Source: Buxus sempervirens (Eukaryota; Streptophyta; Magnoliopsida; Buxales; Buxaceae). From it: a stretch of 64,000 nt of DNA. Made by a program: the position numbers and the translations under genes. The first letter of the stretch is position 1; every line of letters starts with the position of its first letter. The notes below the pieces were generated by a model, which ran no database searches, was not told where the DNA came from, and worked only from the letters and a program-made list of their open reading frames with translations. The stretch spans positions 22,754,329 through 22,818,328 of the forward strand of contig OX387189.1 of assembly GCA_947561395.2 (NCBI GenBank). Direction: 5' to 3'. Positions 1 through 12,212 of the stretch are shown here, in pieces.

Positions 1-610
1 AAATTTAATTCCGGTTATTCTAAGATTTTTCCTGATTTGCCCCTGAGATATTATCTTGATTTTTGGATTATTTACAGATTCAATCCCTGAGTATTTACAG
101 ATTCGTCCCTGCGATTTTTTAACACTTTGGATATTTACAGATTCAATCCCTGAGATATTTTTAGAACTTTTGATATTTACGGATTCACCCCTGAGATATT
201 TTTTTGCTCTTTCGCCACGTGTGCAGTTTCCGGCATTGCTGCCCGGAAACTTCAACTTCTCGTATCTTCTTCATCTGGACTCCGATTCTGGCAAACTTAG
301 TTGCGTTAGAACCATATCGGAGTCTTCTATCCATTGGGATAGGGTTAAGCAGCTGATTTGGGGTTTAGCAGAAAGTCAATTTCTTCTCCCCCTCAACTTT
401 GACCAGCCTGTAAATCCTTCATTCGGATTCTGATTCTAGCATACTCAGTTGCGTTGGAACCATGTTGGGATTCTCTATCCACTGAGATAAAGCAAGGTGG
501 TCAATTGTCACTTGATCAAAAAGTCAACTTTTGGTCCCCTCAGGGTTTGACTTTCCAGCTAGGGTTTGCATTTCCGGCACTTCCGGGAGTGCAAAAATGA
601 GGTGCTGACA
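1..610 (-). mobile_element. Partial family-A LTR (A0), 5' end of a minus-strand LTR
   Basis: The right edge reads GGTGCTGACA, the reverse complement of the LTR start TGTCAGCACC. The body carries the family-A words: repeated 'gatatttacagattc..ccctgagatatttt', a G-box CACGTG at 216-221, and two copies of the 148-bp unit (landmarks near 294 and 442). The rest of the LTR lies left of the window. It could be a solo LTR or the 3' LTR of the A1 element, since both share the rarer GACA terminus. However, their U3 sequences belong to different subgroups and no polypurine tract adjoins position 611. Confidence 0.75.
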
Positions 611-737
611 TGGACTTATGGTGCTTCTAGTGGACTCAATGGATCAAGGCCCACATCTCACGGAACTCGATGCATGGATCTGGGGTGGTTCCCCTGATCA
701 AAGTCAGGTCAGCCTCCTAAATTAGGGCTAAGGCAGC
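611..737 (-). mobile_element. Short internal or host segment between A0 and B1
   Basis: This 127-bp piece is the left flank of solo LTR B1. Its last five bases GCAGC match ACAGC at 3397-3401 apart from one base, so it was once contiguous with 3397-4277, the leader of the A1 element. No coding potential is seen. Confidence 0.5.
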
Positions 738-3396
738 TGTAACGCCCCATATCCGAGTTACAAAATAACACCGTAACTCATCTCCGGAGGTTAATAAATC
801 ACACAGGATCGCAATATCAGAGTGAGAGAAAACATGAATACCACAATATCTAAATAATCAGAGTGCGCTAAACCAATCCCAAACTGAAATAAACTCACAT
901 GACCGAGCAACTACCTGCAGTATCGTCCTCTCCAAGAGCAGCTGAAAACAAAACAAAACAATACGGAATGAGATACGAATATCCCAGTGAGCAGCACATG
1001 CATGCACAAATACATTTAGTTCAGTTCTAAAATATGCCACGGTAAAAGCATACCCGGTGATGATAACATGCATAGTCCGAATAATCCAACTAAACTTCAA
1101 CAACCCAATTTATATCAATGCAAAATTCCATCATGTAAATCAAACAATAACATCCGTCTCAAATCATGAAGATAGCGATAAAATAATGAGTAACTAACGA
1201 CATCATAGCGATTAATCATAATTTCACATCTCTAGATATACTTCAAAATATACCAATGTCACATAAAACAAAGTCATCTCATAACTAGGTCCACACCTCC
1301 AAATGTATATCCGGCCTACTCAGGGTTTCGGATATTGAAATGACAACGTCATCCAATGCCGGCCTACTCATCGGGTTTCGGCATTAACAACACCGAACCA
1401 CTCAGGGTCACGATGCTGCTCTACATCGGCGGAAGATACAAATAACCAAAAACTGGTGAACAATATTCAAGGAACCATAACTACCAACAAACCATCGAAT
1501 AAAACATATCACGTCAAACAAAACCAAATACCAACATTGGTCAATGTCATGTAGTTGCTTACATTTGTTAATTAACATGCTAAGGTGACATCCACACCTC
1601 CATGTATACAATTCCGGCCTATTCAGGGTTTCGGACACTCTGAAATGACGGCCTACTCAGGGTTTCGGACGCTCTGAAATGACGGCCTACTCAGGGTTTC
1701 GTCATCCAATGCCAACCTACTCATCGGGTTTCGGCATTGACAACCAGGCCTACTCAGGGTTTCTGGCTGCTCTACACCGGCAGTGGAAACACTCAAAGCC
1801 ATGCAATTACACCAACGAAGCAATAACATCATATTACTAAGCTTAGACTCTGGATCCAGGTAAAGCTAAACCAAAACAATAAAACAATTCCATGAACTCA
1901 AAACTGACAACACATGTAAAATAACTATTTCAGCATCATGTATAATCCCAATACAATTCATTACAGGTCACTCCGGACCAGAACAATACTCATGACTTCT
2001 AAGTAAAAATTCCAACCCAAATACACTGATAGTAAAAACCATTTTACTCACACCAAGATAGTTTTACAATTACGATTCAGCACTTTAAAATCAAGCAAAC
2101 CCAGGTTAAACAATTTCACAATCAGAAAACAAATGTAAACAATAAAGGAAACTAATTTATTAACTCCTAGTGTCAGGAACAGCAAAATAACCTACCAACA
2201 GTCCTTCAATTACCACTTCAGAAACTCACAAGATTACCAATAGTTTGACTTAATGATCTCTGGATGTTTTTGAGTAGATAAGATACTTCTATTATCCTAG
2301 TCTAGTCTTTGGTTAAGAGATTGAAGCCTCAAAGTATCAAATTTGGGCTTGGATTGGTCAGACGCACCTTTCTGAAGATTTTAGTGGGTGTGCTAACCTC
2401 TAGCGCTTGGCGCAAGGTCGGAACCAACTCGGCGGTAACCCAAAAATCACATGCGCTGACTTCAACTCATTGGCGCTAGGTCGGCGCCAACTCGAGGAAC
2501 CGAACCTTTTACCCGTGCTGAGCTGCCGCTGAGAGCAAGAGGTTGGCGGCAGCTCGGTGGATCCAACCTACGATTTTTGACTCTCTGTTAACTCCATGAC
2601 TAACCAAATTTTAGACCTCTGTAACAATTTTCCTATGCTTCTACCATCCCCAAAAGACATTTAAATAGGATTCGACATTAATCTAAACAACTTCATATCA
2701 CGACTCTAAACCTCATAAAAAAAAACTCGTTCGGAACTGACATCTTTCCCCAAACATGCAGTTTGACAAAACTAAGAAAACACGAATCCAAAACATAAAC
2801 TAAACCGATGCTACTCACCTGTTATACACTCAAATCCCAGCAACTGCAACTCTGAGAATTGAAAGTGCAAATAACGATCTCCGCCCAAATCCTTCTATGA
2901 TCGTAAGATGGTTCCTGAACTGAACACTCGCTGATCAACAGGAAACCCGCGTCTGTTTTCTCTACAAAACCCTAGAACTCCAGCCGCAATTCTTCAAACT
3001 CAAGGTATGCGAAAAACCCTACGCACCGAAATACATTGAGTATTTATACTTCCCCTACCCAACTCATGATTCGATGCATGCTCGCCCACACGTCTCCCTA
3101 CATGAGCATCTTCCCAGCCGTTGATCTACTGACTTGACTCTCCACCTCAATTCACCTCGTTTAGTAGAATCTTCAAAATACCCTTTCTTGCTACAATACC
3201 AAACCACCAAACCCCCTAACGAAGCTAAATTAACGGATTTGCCCTTTTATTAATTTCTCCTATATTATTTTCTTTTAAGTACTTTTTTTTTCTAAATAAT
3301 TCCCTTTTTCTCTATTTCTAAGATTTTCCCTTAATTAAACTAATTAACAACAAAATCTAATAATTTTTAATGTTACTAAAAATTCAAGATTTTACA
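738..3396 (-). mobile_element. Solo LTR B1 (family B, Ty3/gypsy-like)
   Basis: The left end is TGTAACGCCCC and the right end is GATTTTACA, so the LTR lies on the minus strand (TGTAAAATC to GGGGCGTTACA). The flanking 5-mers GCAGC (733-737) and ACAGC (3397-3401) match 4 of 5, as an aged target-site duplication would. Orientation follows from element C, whose plus-strand LTR ends in GGCGTTATA just before an iMet primer site. No internal region is present, so this is a solo LTR. Short ORFs inside it are not genes. The region around 2400-2560 holds the GC-rich 'ggcgctaggtcggcgcc' motif shared with other LTRs. Confidence 0.88.
1306..1780. repeat. Minisatellite in B1: 'ggcctactcagggtttcgg' array
   Basis: Short units around GGCCTACTCAGGGTTTCGG recur with variants such as 'gcctactcatcgggtttcgg', separated by 'aaatgac' or 'tcatccaatg' spacers. 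The same array, with fewer units, occurs at the equivalent place in B5 (29696-29820). Confidence 0.85.
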
Positions 3397-4277
3397 ACAG
3401 CCCGTGATCTAGGGTTTACTCAGTTGGATGCAAAAAGCGGGGGTTGCTGCCCCTGATGGACTCTTGGGTTTTAGATTGCTGTTACTCCTCTTGTATTCAT
3501 CATTCACATCACATCACAATCACAAAACGTGTTTTATTCAGAAGCGTTAGGTGGGAAAAGGATACCCAGCCCGAGACATCCGCCTACAAAGGTCTGAGCC
3601 AAGTACTAGACCTTCGCGTACCACGGCAAGAAACTAGTGGCACTAAGGAATCCAAAAACCTGGGAAGATGGGTTTACCCCCGCGTACCCCGGCATGCCAT
3701 GGGAGCGTAGGGCTAATACCATCCCAAAAATAAATTCATAGGAATAGAAGGGTGGTTGCTAGAGAGGTCTAAGTCTTGAATGAGAAGAGCATTATCTGAT
3801 CATTCATTCATTTATTTACACAAGGTCGGATCATTCACGCAGTCTCTCTCGTGCGTGTCACCCCACGTAGTTATTATCAATACTGAAAAAAAATCCATCC
3901 ACGGTGTGGTGGGTGCCTGTGTGTGCAGTTAGGCTAAGTGCTGTGTCTAAACGAGTGAGCTTGGTCTGGATATTCGATCAGTAAGGGGTTCCTTGCTGCC
4001 TAGTTATAGTAAAACGCAGAATTGGCACGTAATACGGTGTTCTGGGAGAGTCCCCAGGTAAGTGGAAGGGACACAAGGATCCCACTTAAAATCCACTTAC
4101 CTTTCGGCAATTATCTAGTCCTTTGTGTCAGGACTCCCCAGAATGTGCAATTGCGTGCATTTCGTGCTTTACTAAGGTATGGCAGTAAGGTTTCCTAAAC
4201 CGGTCTATATCCCCTATGTTGACTCTTGCTAACCAAGGTCTTACTTGGCTGAGAAGTCCCCAGCAAAGTCGCCAGGC
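3397..4277 (-). mobile_element. Untranslated leader of the A1 retroelement
   Basis: This segment follows the A1 LTR in its minus-strand sense and begins with the primer-binding site. It is non-coding in appearance. Segment 4039-4143 contains inverted pieces (AGGTAAGTGG with CCACTTACCT, and TTCTGGG with CCCCAGAA) that could fold in the RNA. The left edge is cut by B1. No gag, protease or polymerase remnant is visible, so the element was either non-autonomous or has lost its body. Confidence 0.6.
4256..4274 (-). promoter_or_regulatory. Primer-binding site, tRNA-Arg(ACG) type
   Basis: On the minus strand the site reads TGGCGACTTTGCTGGGGAC, three bases after the LTR end. The 3' end of plant tRNA-Arg(ACG), known as ..CCCCAGYGGAGTCGCCA, pairs with it apart from about two positions. 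It fixes A1 as a 5' LTR on the minus strand and suggests the Ogre/Tat-like group, where Arg primer sites are known. Confidence 0.8.
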
Positions 4278-5340
4278 TGTGCGCGCGTCGAAAATGCCGC
4301 ATGGTGAGGAGAACGGATTTGCGTGCCTCCGGATGGGTAAAACGGGAAGGTTGGAGTTGCCACCGCCTGATGGAGTGTAGGCGGATACCTGGGTGCCTAA
4401 GTTTGTCTAGTAGGCTGGTCTACGGCTGAAGATTCTAAGGTCTCGGTTACAGCTCGGGGAAGTCCGTAGACACCCCGGTCCGCCCTGTCGGTTGACGGGT
4501 CCCATGGGTTTTCTTGGTTTGAGTCAACTCAGTTTTCACTCACCCGATTCCTAATCCAGCATGCACAACTTTGGTTAAGTCTGGTGGGACCACCTGAATG
4601 GTGTGGGTCCCTTTATTTGATTTTATCTTGTTTAATTAAGTGATCTTGGTCTGATTGTGTGGGCCCCATTGGAAGGCCCACGGATTCCTTGGTGGGCTTG
4701 GTTAAGCCCACATGTCCCCTAGTAGGCCTCAGTCTAGCCTAAGAGACCCTTTGGGTTTAGGTTTAGTGAATGGATTTTATTTAAGGTTCAAGTTTGAAGA
4801 TTAGGTTTAGTTTCCTGCAAAGTGAGTCTGGATTGTTTGTGGGCCCCTTAGGTGGGCCACACAGAGTTTGCCAAGTGATTAACTTTATCTTTGATTTAGT
4901 TCTCCAATTCGGGCTAAGAATGGGCTTGGGGCCCATGTCTTAGGTTTGGGCTTTTGAAAGCCCAAGGCTTTTAAGGTTGGGGTAGTGGATCCCCTCCTTA
5001 TTTGGTTAATGGGCTTGACGGGTCCAATAGGCCCTGGCCCATGGTCTCGGCCAAACCAAACTTAAACTACTCCAGCATGCTGTGAATTGAGCTTTTGGTG
5101 GGCCTCACTGGGTTTAGCCCACTTGCTTAACTTAGTTTGCTTACTTAAATCTGATTATACTTGCTGGGCTGGGTGGGCCCCGTTGGAAGGCCCACAAGTG
5201 TGTCTGGTTGGACCGGGTTGGTCCAAGTCCCATCTTGGGTTTCCGGGTGGCCCGGAAACCCTATTGGCTTGCCTGTTTAATTAAACGGACATGAAGAATG
5301 GTGTAGAATCATAAAAGACACAAAACAGAGTCTATGATAG

Positions 5341-5424
5341 TGTAGCCGACCTGAGTTGTCGGCTACGCTCAGGTCGGCTACAAACAAAAGGTTGTTGATC
5401 CAACCTGAGTTGTCGGATCAGCTT
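5341..5424. repeat. Hairpin cluster in A1
   Basis: The stems are GTAGCCGAC/GTCGGCTAC with loop CTGAGTT, then a second overlapping arm GTCGGCTAC, then GATCCAAC/GTCGGATC. The cluster lies about 1.06 kb from the LTR 3' end, the same distance as the clusters in A5 (30903-31000) and A6 (39696-39840). Confidence 0.75.
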
Positions 5425-6653
5425 AAAAATGCTCTTTTTTGGGATTTTTTGGGTGGGCTAAGTTCTTGGGCTTCCTAGGGAGGTACTAAGCTTGTGTGGG
5501 CCCAGTGTGATCCCACACTAGTTTAGAGAATGGGGAACTCCCCATCCGGGTCTCTTTTTGGGACTTTGTAACAAGGAAAAAGGGGAGAGGGCATGGGTGG
5601 TTGCCCTCTCCCTTTTGAGCCATGAATGATAGTAAAACAAGGACCAAGTTGTCCCTGTTTTGGTCTCTATGGATCCACAAACAGCAAGTCAACAATCAAT
5701 GAGAAATCCAACCTATCAAGGGCTTAAAACAAGCTTTAATCTAAAAACATGAACACACATATTCACATTCATCATGCCTCTAAACTAGAAACATACCAGC
5801 TCATATCCATGCAATAGAGACGTGATAAAATAAGTGTGAGGGGACCTAACATGCACCTAGTGATGGTAAGTGTAGGCTTTCATTCAAGGTAAGCAATCAA
5901 ATGAGATTATCATGCAAGCATACATGAAAGGAACATGCTGCTGGTATGGGGAACAGCAACCAATGTGGAGGGATTTAACCATGCTAAAGGGTTGAAAATG
6001 ATGGGAAAAGTGGGGTAAGGGATCATATGGGAAAGGTCTTGCGGGGTACATGACAATGGGTGAGCATAACTGTGCATGAGTGAACACCTATGATGTATAT
6101 GCAAGGCGTTACATGAGCTATACACTATACCTTAAAGGGAGTGTGGGAATATGCCAGTCAACCCAAAACAGTGGTGCAAAAGGAAAAGGAGGACACACTC
6201 ACACATGTACATTTCACAATCAGTAAAACATGCCAAAAGGAGAACCGAACATCATAAAACACACATATAAGAAAGAGAAGAAAGGAAATGAGAACCGTAT
6301 AAAAAAAAAGAGTAGGGGAAAGGATAGTGGGGCTTATGTACGGGGTACATTAGATGAACTAAAAGTGGGGAACATGCTCCCTCATTAAGATAAAGAAAGA
6401 AAGAAAAACATACAAAACAATAACTTAAAAGACCCAAAAAAAAAAGGGATGTGGGAAGGTCACTCATCTCCCCTTTTAGAACCATACGCACAACCTCTTA
6501 CCTTTGGAGACTTTCACATCACGAAAATGAGGGAAAAATATGTGAAAACTAAACATGAAAACAGATTTGAACAAGAAGAGATGAAGCCCTCTTTAAACCC
6601 CTTGGAACACCTCCATTCTTATATGTGTGAAATAAAAGAGGCTAGGGAACATT

Positions 6654-6660
6654 ACCTTGG
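6654..6660 (-). promoter_or_regulatory. Conserved splice donor in the A1 leader
   Basis: The minus strand reads CCAAG|GTAATGTTCCC. Closely similar donors follow the TATA box in A2, A3, A5, A6, A7, A8 and D, so the LTR probably encodes a 5' exon of the element transcript. Confidence 0.6.
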
Positions 6661-7047
6661 GGTTTTGGAACCCTAGTATGGAGTGTTGATACCTCTTGGA
6701 GCAAGAACAAGCGCTAGAAGCACTCCTCCAAGCAACACCAACAGCAGCTCTTGATCTTCTCTCTTGGGTGAAGATGAAGAAGAAAGAAGGGAGAGAAGGG
6801 TAGAATGGCCTAAAGGAATGCTTGTGGGTGTAGAAAGCCGAGAGAGGTTGAGGGGAAGGGGTTTCTTGAGAGGAGATGAAGGGGAGAAATGGTAGAGATG
6901 GGAGAGGGAGATGAGATGGGAGAGAGGTTAGAGAAGGAGAATGGGGAGCAAAAATGAGCCAACCCCCATTCGTATGGGGTGTGGGGTGCTTTTTATCATG
7001 GGGATGGTGCATGATGGATGCCTATGGGGGATTCATGCATGGGGGGG

Positions 7048-7101
7048 AGAGAGAGAGAGGGTGAGAAAGATGCATGTATGATGAGATGCTCATGGGGGGG
7101 G

Positions 7102-7148
<47 letters not shown>

Positions 7149-7200
7149 AATGCATGATGTGTGCATGATGCATGCGGGGATGCACATGGGGACACTAATC

Positions 7201-7241
<41 letters not shown>
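7048..7241. repeat. GA microsatellites in the A1 U3
   Basis: Long (GA)n runs occur at about 7103-7146 and 7203-7241, with a shorter one near 7048. The ORFs of alternating R/E or S/L residues across them are artefacts. The same position in A6 also has GA runs, whereas A3, A4, A5, A7 and D have hairpin arrays there. Confidence 0.95.
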
Positions 7242-7242
<1 letters not shown>

Positions 7243-7884
7243 AAATCTTGATATTTGCATATTGGCCCCTGAGCTATTTTCTTATCAATTTGATATTCAC
7301 AGATTCATCCCCAAATAATTACAGATATGCCATCAGATATTTTTGTATCTTTTGATATTTGCAAATTAATCCCCGAGATATTTTTAGCATTTTGGATATT
7401 TACAGATTCATCCTTAAGCAATTACAGATATGCCCTAAGATATTTTTGAATGTTCTGATATTTATGGATTTGCCCCCAGACACCTTTTTCTGCTGTTTTT
7501 GCCACGTGGGCAGTTTTTAGGGTTTCTTGTTTTGCTCAAAACTTATTATCCGGGACTTCGATTCGAGCAAACTCAGTTACGTCGGAATCGTGTCAGGATG
7601 ACTTGTCCACTAGGACAAGTTTGGGCAGCTGTTCTGGGGTTTTGGCAGAAATTCAATTTATGCTCCCCTCAAGTTTGACCAGCTCATAACTTCTTCGTCT
7701 GGGCTCCGATTCTAGTAAACTCAATTGCTTTAGAACCGTATCGAAGCCCTCTATTCATTGGTATAAAGCATGGTAGCCAATTTGCACCTGATCAAAAGTC
7801 AACTTTTTGACCCTTCAGGGTTTGACTTTCCAAGCTAGAGTTTTCATTTTCGGCACTTTCGATGCGCAAAATGAGGTGCTGACA

Positions 7885-8850
7885 AGAGGCAGGTGAAGTT
7901 CTTGTATGTATTCAAAAAAGTAACGAAAAACTTGGTTAAAAGGTCGACGCTCAGGTGTCATCGAAATCCAATTGCATTCGGCGTATCGAAGTTTAGGAAG
8001 AAGGCTGTCCCTAGCCTCACAAAAGAAGTTGGGGAAGTATTCATAGAACTAGAACTACAAGAACTAGAGTGGACCGTTGACAGCTCCCAGTCTGCCGTCA
8101 GACAGATTGTACAAACCATGGTAAACTTGACTAAGGAAGAATGGTACCAAAGCAAGACGGCGACCCTGAGCAAGAGCCACCGCAATGCCAGCAAACTCTT
8201 TAACCATCTGGGCCGAAGGACCACAACACATGAAACAACAAAAGAACATCAATAAAAAAGAGCAATGCTCCTGAAAAGTGGGAGGAGTTTCAGAATCCAC
8301 TATGCCTTCAGCACAAAGGAAGGTGCCGAAAGCACAAATAGCATGTGAAGTGTCGAGAACAGCAGGAGGAAATGAAGACAAATTATGGTCTATTTCTTCA
8401 CCAAGAACCGGAAGACTGGTAATACAGCAGACGTCAAGGATAGTTGGAGTCATGGGACCATGGTAAAAGGAGAATGTATTGGAACAGCGACACCAAAAAA
8501 GCGTGGTAACCTCGAGCAAGACGGGATTGAAAGGAGGGTAAAAGGTGGAATAGAGAATCAACTCAGCTATGCCAAGTCTGATCCATTCACTAATCAAATG
8601 AGGCCATAATCTGTCAACCCATCTGTTCCAGACCCTGGCACGCCTAGGCCATGAACAAAGGAGAGTAGCCAGGTTATTCCAATTCACAGCCCCATTATCT
8701 GTAATCAAATGATAAGGAGGAGCTAACACATTTGAAACATCCAAATTTTCTGCATTAGAAAACGAACCAAGAACAAAACCCTCTGCACCCTTGAAAAACA
8801 GGTTTAGATCGTCAAGGTTTTCGTCCACCGCGACTGAGGAAAGATAGAAG
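7885..8850 (-). pseudogene. PMD protein pseudogene b, truncated
   Basis: The minus strand encodes the N-terminal part of a plant mobile domain (PMD, aminotransferase-like) protein. Visible marks are WNRWVDRLWP, a motif reading GPMTPTILDVCCITSLPVLG, and a GPLWFLQ-type block near 8065, where Trp/Gln codons have become stops. The frame continues as PERRPFNQVFRYFFEY and is cut at 7884 by LTR A1, so the C-terminal half is missing. It lies head-to-tail with pseudogene a, about 310 bp downstream of that gene's stop. PMD proteins occur both as host genes and as cargo or extra ORFs of plant transposons, and which applies here is unknown. The start is not certain: Met codons occur near 8933 and in the 8840 area. 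Confidence 0.75.
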
Positions 8851-9160
8851 GAAGGAAGCAGTTGCAAGAAGAATTGAGAACACAGGAAGAAGAAAGGACA
8901 GATATAGAAGGAAAAAAGATTTAAAATGATCACCGTATCGGGAAAGATTTAACTTGATTAATACGGCAATTATCTGCCTGAGGAAATCAAGATGACGGTT
9001 CGAAATTGCATCAGTCAAGAACGAAGAACGTACGGATAAGAAAAGAAGCCGATTTGTAAATATAACTTTCGCCGAAAAAGAAGGCCGACTTCACTGGCCA
9101 TGACAGTTATTTCGATGGACGTCAGAAGATATGCAATTTAAACAAATGCTTTAATCAAAT
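8851..9160. other. Spacer between the two PMD pseudogenes
   Basis: This AT-rich spacer holds the presumed 3' UTR of gene a and the promoter region of gene b. I see no further motif in it. Confidence 0.4.
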
Positions 9161-11984
9161 TCAAAATGAAACATTTTTAAAATTGAAATACAATTGATTA
9201 AAAGATTCTTCTAAGGATCGGATCGAATCCATTAACTCGGATTGAAGCAGCAACCAACCATGGTAAGAACATGCTTCAGCTTCTAAATCCCAGACCGCCT
9301 CCTCATATTGGCGGGTTTTGTTTGCTACCAGTTCTTCATTCACCGGATTGGCTTTAAATATCTCCTCACGCAGACGAAGCAGGTTTGACCTTTTGTTTTG
9401 AAGTAATTCAATTTGACGGTCAATATCTGCCACACTGTCGTTGATCTCCCTCACACGATGAACCATCTCAAAGTCTTGCTGTTCACAACTATCCCGGTCA
9501 GTCTTCAATTCTGTAACGGCCTGATACCGAGAAGCTAAAAATTTACATTTTTGAGCCAACTCCTCAATATCTGCTGAGCAACGGTTGAAAGACACTTTTA
9601 AGAAAGACTTTGAAAGCACTGTTTTCGCTGAAGAAGAAACTACAAAAGTATTTTGAATTGCCGTTGTCAGTTCCATAACATGACGAAGAGAAGTAGTTGA
9701 AACTCCAGAGATTCCAGGACTTAACAGCTCAAGAATTTCAAACCACAGGGAATCAAGTGAGTGGGAGGAAGTCGAGGCTCCAGAAGAAAAAGTTGAAAAT
9801 TCAGACCTAATCACGGTCAGCAAGTTACCGAGATAGGTGAAAGGGTTACCATCAGGAGGCGGTAGACCGATTGGTACAAACATCAGAGGATCAAGCGAAC
9901 TAGACTCATCCCCTTCACCTACTTCAAAAACAACCGAAGCGATTGGTTCAACAATTGGAGAAGCAGTTTGAGAATTTTCCCTCTCAAACTCAGCATCGAC
10001 GGTTTCAAACCCAGGATGAAGAGTTAAGGAAGAAGATCAGACAGGAGAATCGCCGGAAGACAAAATGACAAGAAGATCATCAGAGATTGGTGCAAAAACA
10101 GTACCAGTAGAATTGCCAGGAAGGCTATCGACAGGATCAGACGATTCTGGATCCGCAATGGGGTCCGTTTGAATCGAGGAAGGAACAGAAGCGGCAGGAG
10201 CAATGTTGAGAGGGAAAATATCCAAAATGGCCAGAGCAAAATGCACTGTGAAAGGTTCTGCAGCATCGGCAGAAGGAGCAACTGAGCGTGAAGAACTTTC
10301 TTCCTGAAGAAAGGTGGGAAGTTAGAAAATAAACGAGGGGGAGGAGAAAAAAGAAAAAGTTCACCTCTAATCGTGGGCGCTTGGGCAATGGAGGAGGTGG
10401 GCTGCCATCGGAAGGGCATGCAACAGCAGGCTCTATTTCCACCAGCGAAGGAACCTTTGCTTTACATGTTGGAAAGAAAACATCTTCAATCCATGACACT
10501 CGGAATTAAGGAAAATAACAGTGGAAAACACACCTTTCTTGGTAGGTGCAGGGAAGGGTCGTGAAAGATCTAGCCACCAGAGATATTCTTGTTCTGAACG
10601 ACAGCAAATTTCCTTCCAAGCAGAACTCCACCATTCTGAAAAGTCCAGGCGAGAACCAGAAATGACGGGGAGATGAGGTAAACGAAATTTTGCGGCCGCA
10701 TCCAAATACCGAGCAGCAATATTAGCGGCTTCATCTTGGGAAGTCAAGCGTCAAACAATGGACTCAGTGTTGATTGAAAACAACTGGTTGGAATCAAGTT
10801 TAGGGATCCCTTAAGCACAGCAGAATTGCTTGCTAACACAATGTGCGTGCGACGGAAACGCCGCACGGGAAAATTTGGAGTCGCCACCGCCTGATGGGGT
10901 GCAGGCGGACACATGGGTGCCTAATCTTGTCTATTAAGGCTTTGGTCTGCGGCTTGAGATTCTAAGTAGGGTCTCGGTTGTGGTCCGGGGAAGTCCGTAG
11001 ACACCCCAGTCCACTCTGTCGGGTGACGAGTCCCTTAGGTTTATCCTGGTTTGAGTCAGCTCATTTTTGTCTCACCCAATTCGTAATCCGATATGCAGCT
11101 TGGTTAAGTCTGGCGGGACCACCTGAGTGGTGTAAGTCCCTTTAATTGCTTTTATCTTGATTAATTAGGTAATTTGAGTCTGGTTGGGTGGGCCCCGTTG
11201 GAAGGCCCACGGTGTCCTTGGTGGGCTTAGTTCAGCCCATTTACCCTTGTGGGCCTCAGTCTAGCCTGAGAGGCCCTTTGGGCTTTGGTTAGTTCAATTG
11301 ATTTTACTTTTGGTTTCAAATTGGATTTAAGTGATTTTCATGTAAAGGTGAGCCGGGTTGGTTTGTGGGCCCCTTAGGTGGGCCCACATGGTAGCCAAGT
11401 AATTTATTGGATTTATCTTTTTAAGTTTCCAGAAAATGGGTTGGACACTGGACTTGGGGCCCATAGTCCTAATTAGGGCTTGAAAGCCCAAGTTACGGGA
11501 AGTTAGGGTTTTGAACCCTTACTTGGTTGGTTCGTGGGCTTTGGCGGGCCTGATAGGCCCTTACCTTTAGTCTCGGCCAAACCACGCATTTCATACATCA
11601 ATTCACCAAGTTTGGTTCGGGTAGGCCACTTTTTGGGGTTTGGCCCACCCGGGTTGGTCAGTTAATTTACTTATCTTGATTAAATCACATGTATGTATTC
11701 CGTTGTGGTCATTGGGCTTTGTGGGCCCCGTTGGAAGGCCTACTGGAAATCAAGTTGGACCGGGGGTCCAAGTCCCATGTTGGGTTTCCGGGTGACCTGG
11801 AAACCCTATTGGTTCATTTGGTTCGGTTCGGAAATGCCACCCACATCTAGCAAAATGATAGGAAATATCACAGAGAACATATAAAAAAATGACATTCATC
11901 AAAGGAGATCGGCTCACCATACTGGGTCCAAGGGCATTTTCGGGTTTCCAAAAAAATATAGCAATTCGGCATTTTTTAGGGGGT

Positions 11985-12212
11985 GCGCTGACCTCAAGCG
12001 CTAGGCGCGAGGTCAGCGCGAGCTGGGCGAACCGAAAAGGCCCTTGCACACACGCACTGAGCGCGAGCGAGGCACGAGCGAAAGGCCCTTGCGCACGCGC
12101 GCTTTGCGCGAGCTAGGCGTGAGCGAAAGGCCCTTGCGCGCCCGCGCTTCGCGCGAGCCTCACGCGAGCAAAAAGCGCCTCGCGCGAGCGAAAGCACCAG
12201 CTCGGCGGACAC
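11985..12212. repeat. GC-rich tandem array in A2
   Basis: Units of about 50 bp contain GCGAAAGGCCCTTGCGC and GCGCGAGC and recur about four times. ORFs rich in Ala, Arg and Ser across it are compositional. The same kind of motif is found in LTRs of family B/C. Confidence 0.8.

Larger units (their letters stand above)
4278..7884 (-). mobile_element. 5' LTR A1 (family A, about 3.6 kb)
   Basis: The LTR runs on the minus strand from TGTCAGCACC (7884) to GCGCGCACA (4278). In transcription order it holds two copies of the 148-bp unit, a G-box (7503-7508), GA microsatellites, a weak TATA-like GATAAAAAG (6989-6997), a leader exon ending at a splice donor (6654-6655), a hairpin cluster (5341-5424), and a 3' part full of 'gggcccac' words. 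It interrupts PMD pseudogene b. The flanks (CAGGC left, AGAGG right) do not match, as expected because the left flank is internal sequence. Confidence 0.85.

Noticed and set aside
1306-1780. CRISPR-like regular repeats
   Set aside because: Units are adjacent and diverged with no unique spacers of constant length. This is a plant LTR minisatellite.
6996-7251. ORFs with long Arg-Glu or Ser-Leu repeats across the GA tracts
   Set aside because: They are translations of a microsatellite in several frames.
1-7884. A0 and A1 as the two LTRs of one complete element
   Set aside because: Both have the rarer GACA terminus, but their U3 sequences belong to different subgroups and no polypurine tract adjoins A0. 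Left open rather than claimed.
11994-12212. Ala/Arg-rich ORF in A2
   Set aside because: It is produced by the GC-rich tandem array inside a solo LTR.
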